64,000 bases of DNA, from positions 62,501 through 126,500 of the forward strand of contig JAODUP010000421.1 in NCBI GenBank assembly GCA_025642065.1, in the 5' to 3' direction. The DNA is from Paralvinella palmiformis (taxonomy: Eukaryota; Annelida; Polychaeta; Terebellida; Alvinellidae). Position numbers and translations under genes: made by a program. This document shows positions 27,559 to 40,669 of this stretch, in pieces (the stretch's first letter is position 1; the number at the start of each line of letters is the position of its first letter). The notes under the pieces were generated by a model, which saw nothing but the letters and a program-made list of their open reading frames with translations, ran no database searches and was not told the DNA's origin.

Positions 27559-27787
27559 TGTACATAAACAGTCATTAATATATATGCTGAATAAAATAGT
27601 TGTATTGGGTATTGAAACAGATTTGGATCCTACCACACCTAACTGCATTTATACTAAGGGACTCTAAATTAGGTGTGGGTGAATGTTCACTAAGTGATGA
27701 AAAGAAGTGCATGAGGATTAGCTGTCAGGTTTGAGTAAATCATAGTATATACTCAGGTTTGAGACGATATTTCCTTCCAATCTTGCT

Positions 27788-27976
27788 GGGCGCCTCCGTG
27801 GTCTAGCGGTAGCGTGTTGGACTACAGAGCACTAGCACCCGTGTTCGAATCTTGGCGTAGGCATATCTGAAGGTTGTTTCGTCTTTAACTTCGCCTCATT
27901 ACCTTTGGAGGTCGCTCGGTCCATTTAGCCTGCCATGTGCACAAAAGTGGCCGTAAAAGGTCAATCAACAATCAAC
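27788..27976 (+). mobile_element. Family A SINE, best preserved copy
   Basis: The head gcctccgtggtctagcggta has a near-canonical tRNA A box; the B box is gtgttcgaatcttggcg. Body acttcgcctcattacctttg, gaggtcgctcggtccattta, tail gtgcacaaaagtggccgta and aatcaacaatcaac. Suitable as reference copy for aligning the others. Confidence 0.9.
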
Positions 27977-28690
27977 TTCCAATCTTGCTACCTTTATTTA
28001 GCTAAGTCACTTCACTGCTTCTATATTTAGGTAGTATACACGGTTGGTGCGCCGAGAGTTGATAAAAGGCATACATATTTATCCTGATCGGGCAACAACT
28101 TGGCGACACCGGTAGTGTACACGACACAATTTTGTGTTGTGCTCCACTGAAACTGTTATGTTGGTTGGTCCACGGAGAGACCATGTAAGTCATAACATTC
28201 ACCCCATCAAACAACTACTTGGCGATGCCGAACCTATCGGACCTCAGTCAGTATGGTTGATATAGGTAGGATTTGTTTAGCTATTCGAACCCAGAATGGA
28301 GCTGAGGTTAGCATCTGTGGTGTCGAAATGTTTTTATGTATAGGTTATCTTTGAGCCACAGCAAATTACTGTTGCCCACTACTGAAACACATGCACGTGT
28401 TGTTAACTGCGAGCTGTGGTGTCAAATGTTTCATGTGTTTCCGCTTTTGTGCGTAGCCTACATCAACCGCTTCTCCGTGGGCAGGATTATCTGTTCCCCA
28501 CAGGCTGATGAGTAACCCTGATATGTATATGTATGTATAAATTGGTACTTTTGTATGCTTAAATCCAATTATGTATTTAATTTTGTGTAGATTAATGGAG
28601 GTATAAGTTTTAAAGGATGTATAGGTTATAATGTTCTGAGCCAGTACCACCACATATATATAACCTAAAACACGTAAAAGCGTGCGTGCG
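27977..28690. other. Intergenic, nothing recognised
   Basis: No simple repeats and no recognisable coding. The segment gggcaacaacttggcgacac resembles caacaactacttggcgatgc 130 bp downstream, so there may be an old local duplication. Confidence 0.4.
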
Positions 28691-28732
28691 CGTGCATACA
28701 CACACACACACACACACACACAACACACATAT

Positions 28733-28777
<45 letters not shown>

Positions 28778-28779
28778 CA

Positions 28780-28811
<32 letters not shown>
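28691..28811. repeat. (CA)n(TA)n microsatellite
   Basis: CGTGCG/CA stretch then two TA runs separated by acacac. Confidence 0.95.
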
Positions 28812-28813
<2 letters not shown>

Positions 28814-29439
28814 TGCGACATTAATGCTCGACCGGGACCAGTGTTTCCAGGCTCGGTCGAGTATCAGTGTCATAGTACTCGATCGGTCGGTCTAATGTCG
28901 ATTTTAATAGACAAAACAATAAAAATTAATACAAAGCTACAGACTAATACTAATAGCTAGCCAACAAATAACAAATGAGAAGATTTGTTTATTAGCTTCA
29001 CAAAAATATTATGTTGATAACACACTGAACACGTGTAATATTCTCATTCATTCAACAATCAGTTCACATTGCAATTTATAATAAAACAATCACTCGCTTA
29101 AGGCTCATTCATCCCTGACATTGTCCCCATCAGAATCACTCATAATAGCGACCTGTTTTTCCAGCCATGTTTAAGAACATCAGTTTGTCGAAAAGAAAAA
29201 TCAAATCCATGAAACAACCAATCTTCGTGTAGAGGTTTGAGTCTAGTGATCTTAAGGCTGAGTTGATTGTCTGTAATATTGCGATTGGATATCAAGGAGT
29301 CACTGACTTTATCACTATACCAGGCATTGATTTTGCGTGCGAGATTTGTTATAATTTATATTCGTTTGCTGAGAATAGAAAATAATATGAAAATATTATA
29401 TTTTACACCTCCTTGTATACACTTTGATGTAACCTTCTC
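28812..29439. other. Intergenic, nothing recognised
   Basis: Begins with a GC-rich patch (28812-28905) with repeated CTCGACCG/GGTCGAG motifs and weak dyad symmetry (cgacatta ... taatgtcg). The remainder is ordinary. Confidence 0.4.
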
Positions 29440-30469
29440 GAATCCGGGACATTTAGCCAACGGACACTTAGCCAACGGACATTTAGCCATTATTTGCTGG
29501 GGGGACATTTAGCCAACAGTCAAAATTTTTGATTATGTTTATGTGAGTTTTCACTACCAATATAGTTGTTTCAATAAACACAAAACAGTGTATGTAATTG
29601 TATTTTTGTAATTCATTGTACGAATGATGTCTCATATTCTCAAACTTCCAAACACGGATGTTACATATAGTCTACAGCTGTTATATTCAATCGTCATACG
29701 TGTATGTCGTTGAATTGTATTCAATTCATTATACGAATGTAGTGATCACAAACAAATGTCTCATACTCTAATATTTGTAAACACATACATTGGATATAAT
29801 ATGTTGACCATAGGTGTACATGGTCAATATTCTTATTATTAAGTCTGCATCGTATAATTTTAATATATTTGTTTGTATTATCTATATGATTTCCATGTTT
29901 TATTATTTTTAACTGGGCGCTAAGTATAAATATATTGGAAATTATTTTAAAAAACATTGTGAGTTATTTATCTAATTGCAATGGGGCCTTTTTATCCCAC
30001 TAACCTATATAAGCCACTCGTTCCATGTGAAAGAAGTTAAGTGTCATTGGGGATGATCTGGTCAACTTGAAGGTACACCAAACAGAAACACTGTAAACTA
30101 AGCCAGATCTATTTGCACTGGAGTGACCCTTTTATCCCATAAACCCATGCACATATTGCATGTTGCATATCATTATATATATTTATGTATAATACTGGAG
30201 AAAACAGTATACATTAATATAAATATAGACATTGTACAAAAAGCAGCAATAATTATTATGTTGCCAACATCTTATCTAAAGATAGGCCTATATTTGCAAC
30301 ATCCATAAACAGAACATAATATTGGCAGAGCATACACAAACTCAAAAATATGTACATGTAAGATACAAAAATTGAATGTTGGCTAAAGGTCCCCCTGCAA
30401 ATAATGGCTAAATGTCCATTGGCTAAGTGTCCATTGGCTAAATGTCCGTTGGCTAAATGTCCGGATACC
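29440..30469. mobile_element. Foldback-type element 2 with tandem-repeat termini
   Basis: The left arm (29440-29524) and right arm (about 30367-30469) are inverted copies built of a 16-17-bp unit, ggacatttagccaacg: four units on the left, about five on the right. The innermost unit is set off in both arms by the same spacer (attatttgc plus a G/C run). Interior ~840 bp with no transposase. A possible 9-bp target duplication, aaccttctc (29431-29439) and aacattctc (30470-30478), differs at one base. If real, 9 bp would fit Mutator-like transposition. Confidence 0.75.
29575..29820. repeat. Direct duplication inside foldback element 2
   Basis: About 130 bp duplicated in tandem with divergence: attcatt-tacgaatg and aatgtctcatactct-type blocks recur at 29610-29640 and 29725-29770. 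AT-rich, noncoding. Confidence 0.5.
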
Positions 30470-30858
30470 AACATTCTCACCATGTTAATTGCAATTTGTC
30501 TTTAGCTTGTATATCAGTTACCTTTGTTGTTATTCAATCATGGCAATGGTTTGTCAATTACTAGTTCAAATTTGCTTAGAATTGAATTTTTATTAAATAT
30601 ATATTATTATCATTATTATTTGTCGTGTACGAAAAGCGGATTAGCTCGGCCTCACAGGCTGATGAGTAGCCCAGACACATGTCTAGGTCTACGTATATAT
30701 GAATAGATCTGTGGGAGTGTAGAACATTTTATATCTAGACTGATATATGTATAGTTTATTTATATATCGATTGATGTATATAGGTCTCAAATGATGCTTA
30801 GATGTTGATGTTCTGAGCCAATGCCATATATGTATCCTAAGCACACATACACACACTC
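30470..30858. other. Intergenic, nothing recognised
   Basis: AT-rich; no repeats of note or exon-like frames. Confidence 0.5.
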
Positions 30859-30904
30859 AACCCCCCCCCCCCAACACACACACACGAACACACACACACA
30901 CACA

Positions 30905-30968
<64 letters not shown>
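30859..30968. repeat. C run with (CA)n(TA)n microsatellite
   Basis: A 13-base C run, a CA stretch, about 27 TA units, then CA again. Confidence 0.95.
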
Positions 30969-30969
<1 letters not shown>

Positions 30970-31750
30970 AAACACTAATGCATATCACGTCATAACGTTT
31001 AGTTGAGATGTAAAACGTTATGATGAGCAGTGTTGCAAACTACACACATAATGTGTGTTAGCTTATTTAATAGTAAAGGACGCGTCAAAGCGATAATAAT
31101 AGTAATACGTCAACACATCAATAATAATAATAATAAATTTGTTCTGAAGAACTTTATAGTAAAAATGTAATTAATGCCAAAATATGACAACGAAATGTTT
31201 TAAATGAACTACATTAAAAAAGGTTTAGAGTTAAATAACTGGATGTGACCATTCTATATTAAACAAGTTCATTGCGTAGATGCTTCCATGGCTGAGGTAG
31301 ATATTATTAGAAGGTTATACGACCAGTTAATTTTAGTCTCACATCTGGGACTAACGATAAGTTAGAGTTTGTTATTCTTGGTACTCGTGAAGTCTAATAC
31401 TCGTGAAGCGTATCGTAAGTCATGGGAATATCATAATCCACTAATAATTTAATATATAAGGACAAAGAATTCGAATTTCAGTCTGCTGTCTTATCAGTTA
31501 TCCGGATGAAGATTTTAAAGACAAAAGTGATGGGTTTATAGATGTTAGCTATTGGATACCATGCGAGCCCTTCTCTGTTCTGTAAGAACTAAAGTTCGTT
31601 GACATTTATTTCAAGAGGTTCATACAATATGCTGTTGCAAAAGTCAAGGCAGGCTACATCAAAGACATGTACAGTTCTCTATCAATTAGATTATATATAT
31701 TATCCGTTTAATGAATTAAATTGCTTAATCTAGTTTGAAAATAAGCCATA
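30969..31750. other. Intergenic, nothing recognised
   Basis: Short AAT run at about 31121-31136. Local repetition of actcgtgaag around 31383-31406. No gene seen. Confidence 0.5.
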
Positions 31751-31881
31751 AACACACACACACGCACGCACGCACACACACACACACGCACACACGCACG
31801 CACGAGAGAGAGAGAGAGAAATAGAGAGAGGGGGAGAGAGAGAAATACACACACATACAAACGCACGCACGCACGTACGCA

Positions 31882-31922
<41 letters not shown>
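31751..31922. repeat. Compound (CA)n/(CGCA)n-(GA)n-(CA)n-(TA)n array
   Basis: CA/CGCA 31754-31803, GA 31804-31843, CA/CGCA 31845-31880, TA 31884-31922. Confidence 0.95.
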
Positions 31923-31926
<4 letters not shown>

Positions 31927-32743
31927 TTTATTAAGGGAGGAAAAAAGATTAATTATTTCTTACATTCCTAATTAAGACGTATATAGATGTCAGGTTTCTA
32001 GCATGTAAAGATCTCATTCATTTCAAAACATATCATTTAAGTAAAATTATATAGACCACAATAACAGAACTGTCACTTTAATAGAAAAGTTAACATTCTG
32101 ATGTTTGTCAATAGAGAAATGAATATGATATACCATTTTGAGGAGAATAAGTTTGAAACTACGAATAAGCCTATAGAAGACAGGTTAGCATGCAGACTCT
32201 TCTATCTATCTATTTATCTATCTATCTATATGTATATCAAACTGATAGAAGAAAGAGAGGGTCCAATAGCATATATTTGTTATCACCATAACTATATACG
32301 ATGCCATTTGTACTCCTCTGTGTGGAAACATTGTAGTCCAAAGGCTGTTTTCCCACTGATCCTTGATAGGCATTGGATAGAAATATCGTATTTAGCACTA
32401 AAGGAGGGAATGCAGTGCAGTAAGCAATAATAAGTATTTTAATACAAATAAGTAATTATTATTACTAAAGGAATATACTTCAAACACATTATTTCATAAC
32501 CCACTCACGTAAGATAATGTACTCTATAGATATATAATAGTTTATCATAATAATATACGTTGTGCATTTGTTATGCTCAGTGACAGTCCAGGGCCAAAAT
32601 ATAATAATAAGCTATATTAACTTATACTATCCTATGGAATGACATTCTCTACAATATTTGTTTGTGCAATTCACGTTAACAAGATATTTTGTATAATATA
32701 ATCTTTATCTGAATTTTAATGTTTTGCCCAGATTTATTATTAG

Positions 32744-32801
<58 letters not shown>

Positions 32802-33559
32802 GAAAACATATATTGCATCATACGTTACGAATATAATACATTCGATAACAAACAGTGTGTAGTAACGCCATATTCACATCGATCGTTTATCAAATAAATC
32901 ATATATATTATAATACATAGGACATAATGTATAATGTAGAATGTTTTTCTAAATACTTAAGTCCAAAACAAATTAATGAGATTAAATACAAAAAGTAAAA
33001 TATTATTTTAAATACCTAATAACTGATCGATTGACCAAATGTATGAATGATTGAAAAAAGCCGATGACTTGACTGAAAATCGAACATAAATGATTTCATT
33101 TATTTAGTCTTAAGTGTTATTTGCGAGTAGAGGGATTACGAGACGATTGAATGTTTTGTTTATGAAAGTAATAATATTAATAAAAGTACATGCAACATAC
33201 AATACAATACAAATTATAATTACAAATTTCAAAATTCAGTCATTCTGTACATATCACGTTTAAACGCCAACACATGGGGAAATGAAATGATGAAGTAGAA
33301 GCATTTTTATTGATAGGTGAAACATCCCACGTATACGGGTAAGTGTAATTCAACCCCACTACTTAAAATTTTCTACTGCACTGTGCAACAAATTGTGCTA
33401 CACTAGCGCCACGTGGGCCTGAAGTCTGCCGGATCTACATAAAGTAGCATTGCGGATTTCCTTTAATACTATTTGGTAGACCTTATGCTACACCTAGATC
33501 TGCTACAGTGTTATGTACAGGCAGACAGACTGCTATACTAACCCATCAGCTGAATGACA
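31923..33559. other. Intergenic upstream of the Ly6 gene
   Basis: (TA)n at 32745-32801 and a TATC run at 32202-32227. An open plus frame of 109 codons at 32101-32430 spans the TATC run and shows no family resemblance. From about 33540 the base composition shifts to a more GC-rich promoter-proximal sequence. Confidence 0.5.
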
Positions 33560-34230
33560 AACAGAGAGAGAGAGAAAGAGACAGAGAGATCGCGTCAACT
33601 ACCTGTACGAGACACTTGACGTGATAGTGGCTGGTGGCGTGCAGTAGCTAGCCATACAGCGACCAATGTCAGCCAGAGCTGTCAAGTCGGAATACCATCA
33701 TCTTGTCTTAGCGCATCATCATCATCATTACAGCCATTAGATCAACCCTAACACACAGAAGAAGAAAACCCGAAATACCCCCATTCACACGCAGTTGACA
33801 CCTCCGTGACCCGGGAATCAGATCTGACCGGAAGTCTGTCCTCTCTCACTTCTCCCCTCACCCCCATCTCCAGCCTCGTGGCTGTATCGGCGTAAAGCAC
33901 TTGGTAGTTTGTACCAGTTTTTGTCGCCTCTAGTCATCAGTTCTACGATTACGTTCGAACCGTTCCCGACGAACGCCGAATGATAACTTCGGGCCTTCAT
34001 CGAGGTGACCGCTGCAAGAAAAGACGTGAAACGATCCAGATTGACGACTCGGGCATTGTTTACACTCGGACGGATATCTAGCGGACGTCGGTAGTTGATG
34101 TGTAAGTCGTAGATCAGTTGGAAAATTAAAGGGACGAGGAGATGAATATCGACAATCGTCTGTGAACGCTCGGCCGTTATTTTGTCTTGTCTGTTCCTAT
34201 CCATAATGCCTTGATCCAGAACTCTATCGG
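33560..34230 (+). promoter_or_regulatory. Putative promoter and 5' UTR of the Ly6-type gene
   Basis: Clearly richer in G+C and CpG than the surroundings and lacking microsatellites after a GA stretch. There is a CCAAT-type motif (gaccaatg at 33661) but no TATA box that I can defend, and the transcription start is not known. Two short upstream frames precede the start codon: a 7-codon one at 34142-34165 and a minimal Met-Pro-stop at 34206-34214, which may damp translation. A 128-codon open frame on the opposite strand (33818-34204) is probably incidental. Confidence 0.5.
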
Positions 34231-36862
34231 ATGGCGACTCGTCGAAGGATTTCTACCATCAGCAGGATTTACGTCCTGTTGGTCTTCGCCACGATGCTAG
34301 GATTGTCAACATTACCAATTGGTAAGCAAATAGTGTTTAATTCATTTAGTTCTCGATAGATGTCACTAATATCTCTAACAGTTATAAGCCGAATTATACC
34401 TGACTGGACTTTGATGCTCTTAGAACATCCCGGTATTCGTGGCTAATGATCAGGTTATATTTGAGAAGCACATCCATTACTAAAGCTGTCAGAATATGAC
34501 CGTTCTCGAACCCATCGATTCTAGATATAACCCGACTATATTAGTATGCGGTTAAAACAGAAATGTCCAGCGCTCTATTACCTCTGCCAACAACTCAACT
34601 TTAGCGTGATTTGATAAACTGCTGTTCCGGAGACTTAAAAAGTCTTCAACTCGATACCTATATTTAACTTTCCTGGCAGCTTACCGCTGCTTGTCGGCAC
34701 TTTTCAGCCGAAAATCGATTAAAACTCGACCTCGTTCAATCAACGAATCGTTTTGTTCGTCAACTCTTGGACAAATTAATCATTTGTTTGCTTTCATTTA
34801 TTATTCGTAGTTTGTGCCTCCAGTTTTGTTACTTTAATAACTTTACGTTCTCATTATGGCAAGGACCTTGCTCATTTGCATTTTCATTTTTAGTAAGGAT
34901 CCGTACTATATGTAGTTTGCTCTGTTAACTTCTCAGCTGTCAGAATAGAACCATGATCAACTTCAACAACAACAACAACAATAATAATAATAATAATGTA
35001 ATTTAATTCAAGAATTTATTTCAGAATATGCATTCGATAATACATCTTTCATAATCCGCAAACAGTAAACAACAATTTATTCGGTGAACAATAGCTTACC
35101 TTCTCCCCCCCAGAGCGTTAAAGGTGTGAAATAAAGATCTGCACAAAATGGTACACCAAAACCTGTGGCTGTTGCTATTGAGAAAATATAAGGAATCAAT
35201 TATTGCAATTATAATACTATTATTTGTTGATATTATGTGATTTCTGAAGTTAATGATAGATATTCGTAATATCTTATGGAAAGGCTGGACATTATGTTCC
35301 TTCGTGTGCATAGTAATACAGTGTAGCTCAGTTATGAAACGCTGTCTGGTGTCCATGGGTGTGAACTGCGTTATATAGTAGTGAGGGCAGTGAATTGATA
35401 CGACTTTTAGTGGGTAATTTCCTCACGTATTTTCTCCACTTCGGAGCATTAGAATAAGCACAACATCGTACAACTTAGGCAAGTCAATCAATGTTGTGTT
35501 GCACTTTCGTGTATATGACACAATACATAAATTTATTTCAATTTTATTAATGAATTGTGACAAAATCGCTGACGCTGATGTGGCTCTGTTGCCTAACTAT
35601 TTATTCATATGCTGGAAATCCCATTAGAAGCAGCAACTACACTGGTTGTTGAAAATATATTTATTCTTATGTTTGATTCTGTGATTTTGTTATATGTTAT
35701 GTTATATTATGTTAATTTATGTTGTCATGATACGAATTTAGCATAAATAAAATACCCGTTCCCATTGTTAAATTCGAGGAAGGATTCTCTAGACAACCAG
35801 GCTTAGGAATCACCGTACCGTACTCTTTTGATCACCTGTAATTTCTCTAAAATGACGTAGTATTTTTATTTCTCCATCTTCTTGTCCGAGATTTATATTT
35901 CTGTTGTGCATTCAATATGGGATTTGAGGTTTGATATGATAATGATAAAAAACATTGTTATTGAAGTTTGAGGTACAGATCCATATAATAATATAATAAT
36001 AAGAATGGCGAAATGGCAGTTATTTTACGTGGCTTAGCAACCTCAAATGAGGGAGACGCATATGGTCTGTAATTTACTGCTTCACCACGGGGACTAATTA
36101 TAAATAAATTTTGAATTTACAATATATAACATATTCGGAGGAGGAAAACCTTTGCCAGTCGCCTGGTTGGGTGAAAAACTCCTCTTACAATAGTGCCACG
36201 ATCAGGATTCGAACCTTCGACCTCCCGCACAACATGACCATGAGTAAGAAAGTCCTACGCTCTTACGCTCTAGGCCATAGAGTCACGGCTTTCGTCTATT
36301 GGACACAGGCTACCTCATATCGATTTTGTGAAGATATTGTTGCTGGTGATATCTAGATATATTTGAGGAGAAGTGAGATGAAGAAATTGGAGAGTAATGC
36401 TATCATTTATATGATCAATACTACTAGATGGGAGGATAACGATGAAAATGAATGTAATTAATAAAACACAAATAACAACTCTGATTTGAAATACAAGCCA
36501 TCACAATTATTTTATGGGCGGAGTTAAAGGACGATGAAGAGTGGTGATTGGGTTATCAGTGTCACGTGATCGGATGAAACTGTTCATACGAACGTACGAT
36601 TGTTCTAACATGCAGTTAAGCTCCAATTACATATTCAGTTCTCTAGCTTAGATCAACTACTCGACACGCTGGGTAATTAATGATCGTTGGTAATGTTTTG
36701 GATTATGACGAATATAGTGCTAAAACTATGTTTGAATTTCACTAAATGGTAAAAAGCCTATGGGTTGCAAGTATTGCTAGCAGACTTCATTCCCCCGCGT
36801 TAAATTCGCTTCCGCGGTATACTGAACCGCGTTAATACGGAGTGATACTACACTACTTTAGT

Positions 36863-36893
<31 letters not shown>

Positions 36894-37885
36894 ACAATAA
36901 AAGTATTAATAAAATCAATACTCCATCACTATTCATCCGGCTATTCATTTATGGTTGGGTCAACTGAAGAGATTTGTAGATTTGAATCGAGAATCCCCCA
37001 GTTTATGTTGCAGCACGATTCCTTGAATGTAAATACTGACGGAAATCGTCAGTAAGATATGTTTTAAATGCCTTAATGTCTAAGGCAGGTGATTCATACA
37101 TCAAAGTCACGCTAAAACAGGTAGTCACCTAATATTGAAATTCTGTGTACATGTTTTACACATGTTCGTAAACATGAACGTTCCCATTGTTGTCTTACAT
37201 AATAACACGGATTGTTACGTTAGAATACTGATAAGTGGATTACTGGTTTTATATAAGTGATGATGTCTTAATAGTTATAATGTCACAAAGAGTATCATTT
37301 GTATTCATATGTATTATGTTCAAAAGGCAAGGTTTCTCATAGTGTAGACTTGGCAAACAGTGATCCAGAAATCTTTGGTTAAGACATCAGGGTCATCATT
37401 ATCGGGTACAGCATGCTTTCAAACGTTCACCTTTCCGTACCACTTTCAGTTTTGACCCGAAATAGAACAGGATTGCATACCGTAACCTGATAAAAATGGA
37501 TTTTAATGTCTTTATAATGTCAAAGAGCCTACAACTCTCCGCCAGTATTGTTACCGTAATCCACGGGTAGTTCGCACATATTTAACTGAAGTATTAAGAC
37601 TGTCCTTTATAGTAAGCCTCTCCCAGCCTTCACATTAGCGAGCTGTAAATGTTAATATGGCAGAAGTCGATGTCAGGGAATGATGACCAGCCATGTCGTC
37701 ATCTAGTAGCTGAGTGGTCTTAGTAATGCCGCGGTCAGCCATTGATGTGTGGCCAAGTGCTAAAACTGTCGGAGCAAAAGAAGGGTCGCTGCTACTGGAT
37801 AAATCACTTCCAGATCCATAAGATGTTATATCAAACTTGGCGTACGATTTATTTCGAAGAAGATCAAACTGATGAAATTTGGGAT

Positions 37886-37933
<48 letters not shown>

Positions 37934-37962
37934 TAATATATATATATATATATTATCTATTA

Positions 37963-38044
<82 letters not shown>

Positions 38045-39221
38045 TATATATTTAAAAATATACGGGCTTAAAATTGTATGGATTATGCCATGTGGTAATT
38101 GAAGGCAAAGCAGGAGATATTGTAGGGGAAGAGGGGTGATACATATCTCATCAATATACCTCTCAGCTGAGGTCATGTCGTCATCTTTAATTACCAGAAA
38201 CCGATAACGTTCTTTATGTAAATAAGTTGTGTAGTTCTCTGTATCCATTACTAATAACTAACGTTTTGCAGTCAGGTGTCTTGAACTGAAGTAAATAGGT
38301 AATACTGTCAGCGGATGGCTCCTAGACAACTATGTGGTGTTTTCGACTTACCTGGACATTGATACAGCATATTTTGTTCGTTATCGTTGGGGTTCGTTCC
38401 AGGTAAGTTAATCCATACGCTTCCAAGAGACACTTGAAGACGTGAATACCAAAAGAAAGAAGCCTTTGTCGTCCTTCGAGTTCCTGATTAAAAATACCAT
38501 TTCCGCCATAACGTCTCCCTATTGCTATTTCCCGCCATCACATCATCACCATTGCCGTCTATTATTCGATAACTTCCGGCACCTTAATGTAATATCCGAG
38601 TAACATTCTTGAAAAGGCTCTATAATATTTCCTATAACAAGCCATGGTGGTTGTTGGGGTTTTAGTTGTTGTCTTTTTAGATGACATTCCTTCAGTTGAC
38701 AAAAAAAAAAATATTTAAAAAATGTTTTTTAATTTCTGCTCCAAGTTAAAATAATAATCCTTCATGGTTTGGTGAGAGAGAAACAGCTACGTGGTGTGTA
38801 ACAGAACTACAATGACGTCAGTTCGGCGGTTCCATAAAAGAATAATTTGCTGCTTGGTGGAGGCCTATATGACTCACACGGGGACACATTTCTTTCAAAC
38901 TTATCTAGGCATAAATTCAGTCTAAAAATTAGTTATTTTATTTATCTATAACCCGAGTTATTCAGCGAATCAGTGAGTCGGTGAGTGAGAAAGAAATGAT
39001 TGAATTGCATAATAGTTTTACATCAATAGTTTATCGCAATGAAAGATTTTCACGCTAAAATTAAATATTTCATTGGTCATTTAATCAGTGTATACGATAA
39101 AATGATAAAGCGTACCTTAGTCTGGAGGAAGGAAAGATTAGAAAAGAACAGACAAGTCAGAGGTTACCAATAAAATTTATGAAGAATATAACATTTGAGG
39201 GTCTATTTTAGCCTTGAATTC

Positions 39222-39278
<57 letters not shown>

Positions 39279-39333
39279 AAGAGAGAGAGAGGAGAGAGAG
39301 AGAGATAGATATATAGAGAGAGAGAGAGATAGA

Positions 39334-39371
<38 letters not shown>

Positions 39372-40638
39372 TATATTTCCTCTCAGTCCTGTTTACTTCC
39401 CTGCAAAGCCTACACGTATTGCTTCCTAATGCTGTCATTTCTACTTCCGGGTCATTGTGCCTCTATGAATGATACATTAGTATCTGTTGGTGACCTTTAA
39501 ACTTTGCCAGAACGGAGAGCTGGGCAGCCGACGGGTCAGCTCTGTGGCAACAAATAGAAAACAGATTTGGAAATAAATGAATCGGAGCTATGTAGGAGTC
39601 GCTTAGACATTACTATAAATCGTCCTCAGCACCCGAAGCCAGATACAGTAAGACTTCTATAAATTACACTTTCCTGTTGGCGTTATCGTGTGAACGTTAT
39701 ATTGAAGTCCTTTTTAATGGGTAACACATAGAGTGGTAGTAGTAGTAGTAGTAGTAGTCTCAGTAGATAGTGTTTGGCAAATGATGTTTTAGTCTAAGTG
39801 GGTGACTTGCTGTATTTATCATCGAAGCTGATTTTACGCTGAGACATATGGTCGACTGGCTAATGTATGCGGATATGTCTTTTACTGAAGGGTGAACCAT
39901 CCCAGATACAACTCTGGGATTCAGTACCGTAGTGCAATACAGCTACAAAACTGCGAGGGAATGTTTTAAGCAGATTGATATAATCGACTTTGAATTTTTA
40001 GCGATGCGCCGTAAGAATGCTTTGTCATACCGCATGTGTACTAATCTTAATGATTAACAGACATAATTGGATTATTTACAAAATTCAATTTACTAATATG
40101 TGATACTGATAATACTATTGCTTATCATCAGCTGACCATAACATCAGAGAAGCTGACTTCTATAGATGCCTGTTTCATTCTTCTATTCAACAGTGTATGG
40201 CATTAAGTGCGTCCAGTGTACGACATTATTGGACAGAGCCTGTGGTTATGGCAACATCGAACCGACAGAATGTGACGCTGAATCTCATTACTGTATCACG
40301 TATATTGGCAAGATGAAAGGAGGTACGCACATCTACTGAGCGAGCGATTGAGTGAGCGATCGAGTGAGTGAGTGAGTGAGTGAGTGAGGGTCAGTCAGTC
40401 AGTCAGTCAGTCAGTCAGTCAGTCAGTCAGTCAGTCAGTCAGTCAATCAGTCAGTCAGTCAGCCAGTCAGTCAGTTAGTCAGTCAGCGAGCCAGTCAGTC
40501 AGTCAGTCAGTCAGTCAGTTAATCAGTCAGTCAATCAGTCAGCCAGTCAGTCAATCAATGAAGCAGCCAGCCAATCAGTCAGTGAGCTAGTCAGTCAGAC
40601 AAACAGCCAGCCAAGCAACCAGCCAGTCAATCAGTCAA

Positions 40639-40669
<31 letters not shown>

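Larger units (their letters stand above)
34322..40193 (+). other. Intron 1 of the Ly6-type gene
   Basis: Begins gtaagc and ends ttctattcaacag. It contains a family C SINE, two (CT)n(TA)n arrays, one inverted (TA)n(GA)n array, a short (GAT)n run at 36868-36892 and a TAG run near 39736-39759. A 12-base A run is at about 38701-38712. No additional exon is recognisable. Confidence 0.8.

Noticed and set aside
27788..27862. tRNA gene
   Set aside because: A and B boxes are present, but the acceptor stem does not pair convincingly and the same head recurs with a common body, so it is a SINE.
33818..34204. 128-codon minus frame opposite the Ly6 gene's 5' region
   Set aside because: No recognisable family; a moderately GC-rich stretch can stay open by chance. 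Would be reconsidered if antisense transcripts were found.
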